DNA from: Acanthamoeba sp. SK_2022b
Lineage: Eukaryota > Discosea > Longamoebia > Acanthamoebidae
Length of the DNA stretch: 22,583 nt
Direction of reading: 5' to 3'
Assembly (NCBI GenBank): GCA_027943245.1
Contig: JANDJZ010000640.1
Span: 1 to 22,583, forward strand
The notes beneath the pieces are model-generated. The model did not search any database. It worked only from the letters and a program-made list of their open reading frames with translations, and had not been told where the DNA came from. How positions within the stretch are numbered: the first letter of the stretch is position 1; each line of letters starts with the position of its first letter. Positions 18,283-22,583 of this stretch are shown in pieces. Made by a program: the position numbers and the translations under genes.

Positions 18283-18835
18283 TTACATGCGCGGCTTGTT
18301 GAGGAACCGGAGGGAGAGGTAGGCCAGCGTGCGGCACACCACGATGACGCCCACGAGGAAGATGATGTCGCCCCAGATGTTGGTCTCCACGTTGTACTTG
18401 TCGAGAATCATCGAGCCGGTGACGCGCTGGGTGGCGGGGTCGGTGATCTCGGTGTAGGACGACGGGTTGGACGGGGTGAAGGTCTGGCCCTGCGAGAGGT
18501 CAAACTCGTTGATGAGGACGGCCTCGTAGCAGTACTTCATGAAGGAGATCCACCGCGCCCACGCGATCCACACCGGCAGGTTCTCGGCCGAGATGAAGAA
18601 GCCGCCGAGCAGCACCGACCCCAGCACCACGATGACGGTGAGGGTGAGGGCCTTCTTGACGTCGAGCACCGTGGCGCTGATGAAGAGGCCGATCGATCCG
18701 CCCATGAGCGTGTAGAGCCACACCAGGACCACGTAGAAGATGAAGTTCGGGAAGAAGTCGGAGAGGCCCACCTGGTGGCGTGATGGATTTGTTAGTCAAC
18801 ACTTTTCACACTACTTGCGTGTACACAAAACAACA

Positions 18836-18908
<73 letters not shown>

Positions 18909-21353
18909 AAGAGAGAGTATGGGCACGCGCGTACCATCCAGTAGGAGATGACAGAGGAAAGGAAAGGGAGGACAAGTTCGAGCGGGGTTTCGGCGACGGT
19001 CTTGCCCAGGAAGTAGGCCGACAGTCGGTAGTTACCGCCGGCTCGTTCTTTGGTGAGCACCGCGCGTTCCGGAGGGACTGCGTGTTGACGGAGGGGCACG
19101 GGCAAGCAGCGCGTGAGCACACCTATTCCCAAGAGCAAAAAAAGGAGAAAACCAATAAAGAAAAGAAAAGGAAAAACGGGAGGAGACGCGTACAAGAGTA
19201 GAGGGCGTTGAACCAGGGCTGCATGATCCAGAACATGGTCGTGAAGAACAGGAAGCCCGTCCTGTCGCCCAGGGCGTTCTCTAAAAGAGAAAAAGAAAGA
19301 AAAAAATAAGAAAAATAAAAGAAAGACACAACAAGGGAGGGTGCCTCCCTCCCCGTACGAGGGGACACAGGGACCGCTGGGGAACGCACCCTTCTTGTCC
19401 ATCTGGAACCACAGCAGGCCCGAGAGGATGGCGATGGCGATGATGGTGAAGGTCTGCATCCAGTTGAGGATGTCGCCCCGTCGCTGCTTGAAGGCGCGCA
19501 TGGCCATGACCAGCATCTGCATGTGGAAGGACGTGTTGTACTTGGGGCCCTTCTTGATGTCGTGGATGGCCTCGCGCTCATCGTCGCCGATCGAGATCTG
19601 TGGTCGCTTGCCCTCGATCGCCTTTTGGTTCTCGGCGTAGGTGTCGATCAGCATCTGTTTGACAGACTTGCCGTCCTTGATCGTTTCATTGGCCGTCACC
19701 ACCTCCACTATTGGCCACAACAGCCAATCCACACAACGCGCGCGCATGGGAGAAAGAAGTGTGAGTCCACCAATCGACTGATCCGATACGCGTGCAACGG
19801 CCATTGAGGGGGGGGGAGGGCGTACGCATGAAATCGGCGGGGTTGTAGTGAGGCGGGGCGTGGAGGCCCAGCTTGGCAAAGTAGGACAGGACGCCGGACG
19901 CGGTGCCGGAGTAGACCACGTAGCCGCCTGGCAGCGCACACAACTTCTTAAGTCCCTGAGGAGGGGAGTGGGGGGGGAGAGGGAGAGGGAGAGCTGGCTA
20001 CCTTCGGCCAGGAGGAGGACGTGGTCGAACATGAGGAACATGGACGAGGACGGCTGGTGGATGGTGCTCACCACCGTGTGGCCGCTCTTGGCCAGGTTCT
20101 TCATGGACACGATCAGCCCGAGCGACGTCGAAGAATCGAGGCCTGGAGGTGGTGATGGTGGTTGGTAGAGTTTTTTTTAATTTATTTTATTTATTTATTT
20201 ATTTATTTTGATAAAGCTGTACTGTGGAAAGGAACGGGAGGGCGGGAATAGTGCAACGAAGAAGAAGAACGCGAGCGTACCGGAGGTGGGCTCGTCGAGA
20301 AAGATGAGGGACGGGTTGGCCACGAGCTCGTTGGCGATGTTGGTTCGCTTGCGCTCTCCGCCAGACACACCGCGCTGCACAACATCATCACACACCGCCG
20401 AGAGAGAGAGAGAGAGCGTTTAGGCGTGTTGCATACCACACAACAGCAGATTACAACAGAGAGAGAAAAGGAATAAATAGGAGTTTCCAAAACGGGCAAA
20501 AATGATAACAATAATAATAATAGAAAACCGCGGGAGCAGCCACCACTCACAAAATGCCCGAAGCTGCGGCAGAGTAGTTTGGGACGGGGCAGACAGAAGG
20601 CGCGCGTACCACCCAGCCGCCGCCCACGATCGTGTTGGAGCACCGCTGGATGCCCAGCTCCGTGAGTATCTCGTCGACCTTCTCGCGCTTCTCCTTCCAG
20701 GAGAGAGACTTGGGGAGCTTGAGGTAGGCGGTGTAGGAGATGGTGTCGCGCACGGTGAGGTTGGGGAAGAAGATGTCGTCCTGCAGCACGTATGCCATGC
20801 GCCGCTTGAGCCGCCGGCCCTGGACGGGCTCGCCGTTGACCAGGATGTCGCCCGTCACGTTGAGCTTGATGCGCCGCGCCAGCACGTTGAGCAGTGTCGT
20901 CTTGCCCGACCCTGTCGGCCCCATGATGGCAATGAGCTCGCCGGAGCGTACGCTGCCGGAGACGTTGTGGAGGATAGGCATCTCCATCTTCTTCTTGAAG
21001 AGGTTGGTGATCATGTCGGGGATGGGCAGCTTGAGGAGGAGCTTGACGAAGAAGTTCTTGGGCGGCATGGGGAACACCACCTTGTAGTTGATGTTGCGCC
21101 ACTCGAGATTGATGTGATTCCTGGGTGGGTGCTGAGAGAACGGGCACGGCTGGTTGACCTTGGCATACTTGCTCACGATGGCCATCTCCTGGTCGTCCTG
21201 GTAGAGCGCAGCCCTGCCGATTTCATCTTCATTTTCATCATCCGACGCGATCTGCTTTTGCTCTTTTTGGCGCGCAGGCTTGTCGTTTTCTTCGTAAGTG
21301 GCCAGTTCGAACTCCTCCGAGTCAGAAGAGGACGACGAAGAGTGCTTGCTCAT
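18283..21353 (-). CDS. ABC transporter G family half-transporter, copy B
   Basis: On the minus strand, exons 21353-20610, 20374-20281, 20142-20002, 19927-19826, 19707-19390, 19280-19194, 19077-18935 and 18771-18283 join to 2118 nt, 705 aa. It matches copy A along its length: Walker A GPTGSGKT (145-152), signature VSGGE (251-255), Walker B LIFLDEP, then the six-helix ABC2 domain, with the same C-terminus LRFLNKPRM. The Ser/acid-rich N-terminus ([15 protein letters not shown]) and the segment before the last helix differ from A, so substrate or partner may differ. Four introns are absent from A, three positions are shared. I chose the ATG at 21353 because it aligns with the start of A. The frame is open to an upstream ATG at 21506, which would add 51 residues. 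Confidence 0.94.
18837..18917. repeat. (CA)n(GA)n compound microsatellite in ABCG-B intron 7
   Basis: About 55 nt of CA then about 26 nt of GA (with small interruptions), in the intron 18772-18934. In the gene's sense it is (TC)n(TG)n. Confidence 0.95.
20165..20215. repeat. AT-rich (TTTA)n block in ABCG-B intron 2
   Basis: A run of tttattta units lies in the intron 20143-20280. The rest of that intron is GA-rich on the plus strand. Confidence 0.8.
20711..20912 (-). repeat. Near-identical inverted tract shared with 14066-14267
   Basis: This is the ABCG-B partner of the 14066-14267 tract, differing at a single silent site (20793). Confidence 0.85.
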
Positions 21354-21855
21354 CCTTTGCTTCTTGGCTGCTGGCTGCACAGGAAAAGATGAAAGCACTT
21401 GCGACGTGCGGCGGTGACGAGGGTTATCCAAATCCTCACAACCTGGGCGTGCGGCAGGGAAGTAACTATACGATCGCGGGATAGCTGTCACCCTTTCCGA
21501 CATCAAAAGCCCCGCGGAGCCAATGATGCCAAGAAATTTCTAAACACGCCGAGATCGGTCGATAAACGACTGGCTCGTTGGTCCGTTCGAGCGTCCAATA
21601 GAAATAAAATCCTGTTTTGCAGCATTCGCGCAGCAACATCAACTGATGGTGAATGCCAATTATGCAGAAATACCAACAAACCAAGAGATAAGATAGGCCA
21701 AACAGTTCACTCGACATGCGTACGGGTTTTCTTGCCTCTCGCGCTGTTCTCCCCGCAGTCTCCTCCCATCCACCTGCCTTGCCCGCGGGTGAGAGGGAGC
21801 GCGGGGACCCAACCCATCACTACAGGAGCGACCACACGACACGATCACAAAAGCC
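21354..21855. other. Divergent intergenic region between ABCG-B and the last gene
   Basis: This 502-nt stretch is upstream of both divergently transcribed genes. On the minus strand the ABCG-B frame is open to an ATG at 21506. A sequence like a 3' splice site (tttcctgtgcag, ending about 21377) precedes the chosen start, so a 5' UTR intron or an alternative N-terminus is possible. The middle part (21540-21700) is AT-richer. I see no other gene. Confidence 0.5.
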
Positions 21856-22583
21856 ATGTTCGCGCCTCACACCCCCAGTGGCCAGGCGCACATCCCGCCA
21901 GAGCTGGCCGCGCAGTCCCTCGCTGCAAGCGCAGCCGCTTCCCTAGCCCCCCCTCCCCAGCGTCGGCTACGCAAGTCGGACAACGACCTGCCGCAACGCC
22001 AGCGCTCCCGCTCTCGCTCTCCTACTGCTTCGAACAGCTCCGCGTCATCGTCGTCTTCGTCCAAGGCAGCATCATGGCGCAGCGGCGGGAAGCGACGCAC
22101 GTTCAGCATGCGCGACCTCCTCCACAGACCGCCCGACCACTCGTCCACCTCTGCCCTCCTTGCCGCCTCCCTCTTCGCCCCAGCGGCGCCTTCCTCCTCC
22201 AGCAGCGGAGGAAGTGGAGACGAGGTTGCCGCGAGTGGCGCTGACCTTGGGTGGTCCACCCCGCCCGACGCCTCGCCCCCGCTGCGGCGTCGGGACAAGC
22301 TGAAGGCCTTCCTGCGCGCAAGCGGCGATGAGAACGCCCACCGACGTCGAAGCGAGGAGGGTGGAGAGGAAGGCATGGACAGAAAACATCATCACCACCG
22401 CCGGCACCGCGAGGAGGACTCGCGTCTCGAGGTGGACGACGATGAGGACCGCCACCATCACCGACACCGTCATCGGCGAAAGCACCTCGTGCCCCAGCGC
22501 TACCCGACAGAATCGAGCCTGTGCCAAGCCAGAGCGCCCCTCATTACCATCGACGAGGCCTCGCCTCTCTCCTCGCCAGACGC
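21856..22583 (+). CDS. 5' part of a disordered Ser/Arg/His-rich protein (runs off the window)
   Basis: An open frame starts at ATG 21856 and stays open to the last base, giving at least 242 residues. It is not a recognised family. Composition is strongly biased. An Ala/Pro-rich start (MFAPHTPSGQAHIPPELA) is followed by an SR-like stretch (RQRSRSRSPTAS), poly-Ser runs, and the motif KRRTFSMRDLLHRPPDHS. Then come RRRDKLKAFLRASGDEN and a His/Arg tract with acidic interruptions (HHHHRRHREE, DRHHHRHRHRRKH). The end, PLITIDEASPLSS, may begin an ordered part. The absence of stops over 728 nt in this frame supports coding. SR-type repeats with basic motifs suggest a phosphorylated regulatory or RNA-linked protein, but this is inference. 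It is divergent from ABCG-B. The start could be later (Met at 22105). Confidence 0.65.
   Translation, partial: MFAPHTPSGQAHIPPELAAQSLAASAAASLAPPPQRRLRKSDNDLPQRQRSRSRSPTASNSSASSSSSSKAASWRSGGKRRTFSMRDLLHRPPDHSSTSALLAASLFAPAAPSSSSSGGSGDEVAASGADLGWSTPPDASPPLRRRDKLKAFLRASGDENAHRRRSEEGGEEGMDRKHHHHRRHREEDSRLEVDDDEDRHHHRHRHRRKHLVPQRYPTESSLCQARAPLITIDEASPLSSPD

Noticed and set aside
20610..21506. Starting ABCG-B at the upstream ATG 21506
   Set aside because: The frame is open, but the ATG at 21353 aligns with the paralogue's start, and a splice-acceptor-like sequence lies between them. Kept only as an alternative.
22072..22527. Minus-strand frames opposite the last gene
   Set aside because: The plus frame from 21856 is open to the window end and has SR and poly-Ser features. 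The minus frames are Gly/Arg/Ala-rich mirrors.
1..22583. Transposable elements, CRISPR arrays, viral genes, rRNA
   Set aside because: No reverse transcriptase, transposase, integrase, terminal repeats, regularly spaced repeats or rRNA-like sequence were seen. The only long inverted similarity is the ABCG gene pair.

Overview
The window is eukaryotic nuclear DNA, GC-rich and densely packed with intron-rich genes. Coding exons are strongly biased to G/C at third codon positions. Introns are short (mostly about 60-180 nt) and carry C-runs, TG/CA/CT microsatellites or AT-rich blocks. Gene content (acyloxyacyl hydrolase, CUB repeats joined to RasGAP, G-type ABC half-transporters) and intron style point to a free-living amoebozoan, most likely Acanthamoeba or a close relative. 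That assignment is inference. No bacterial, viral or transposon gene was recognised.

Layout: (1) 1-981 +, 3' part of an unrecognised charged protein. (2) 1083-2012 +, dual-specificity phosphatase, 4 exons, 224 aa. (3) 2113-3079 -, peptide-methionine sulfoxide reductase A, 6 exons, 163 aa. (4) 3473-6255 +, acyloxyacyl hydrolase, 14 exons, 544 aa. (5) 6553-12429 +, a membrane protein with four CUB domains, one transmembrane helix and a cytoplasmic RasGAP domain, 27 exons, 1012 aa. (6) 12647-13380 +, unrecognised, 2 exons. (7) 13631-16090 +, ABCG half-transporter A, 4 exons, 700 aa. (8) 16153-18145 -, nucleoside hydrolase, 9 exons, 367 aa. (9) 18283-21353 -, ABCG half-transporter B, 8 exons, 705 aa, an inverted paralogue of A. 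(10) 21856 to the window end +, 5' part of a disordered Ser/Arg/His-rich protein. I built the exon models by hand from splice sites, reading phase and family motifs. For genes 2-9 every intron phase closes and the summed exon length is divisible by three.

Functionally, AOAH (deacylation of bacterial lipopolysaccharide), MsrA (repair of oxidised methionine) and the nucleoside hydrolase fit a cell that eats bacteria. The most unusual gene is the CUB-TM-RasGAP protein, which looks like a receptor whose output would be switching Ras off. Its CUB modules are each bounded by phase-1 introns. The two ABCG genes flank the nucleoside hydrolase as inverted copies and show near-identical tracts suggesting gene conversion. 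They also differ by four introns. Across the window, 5' splice sites favour GTRCG rather than GTRAG.
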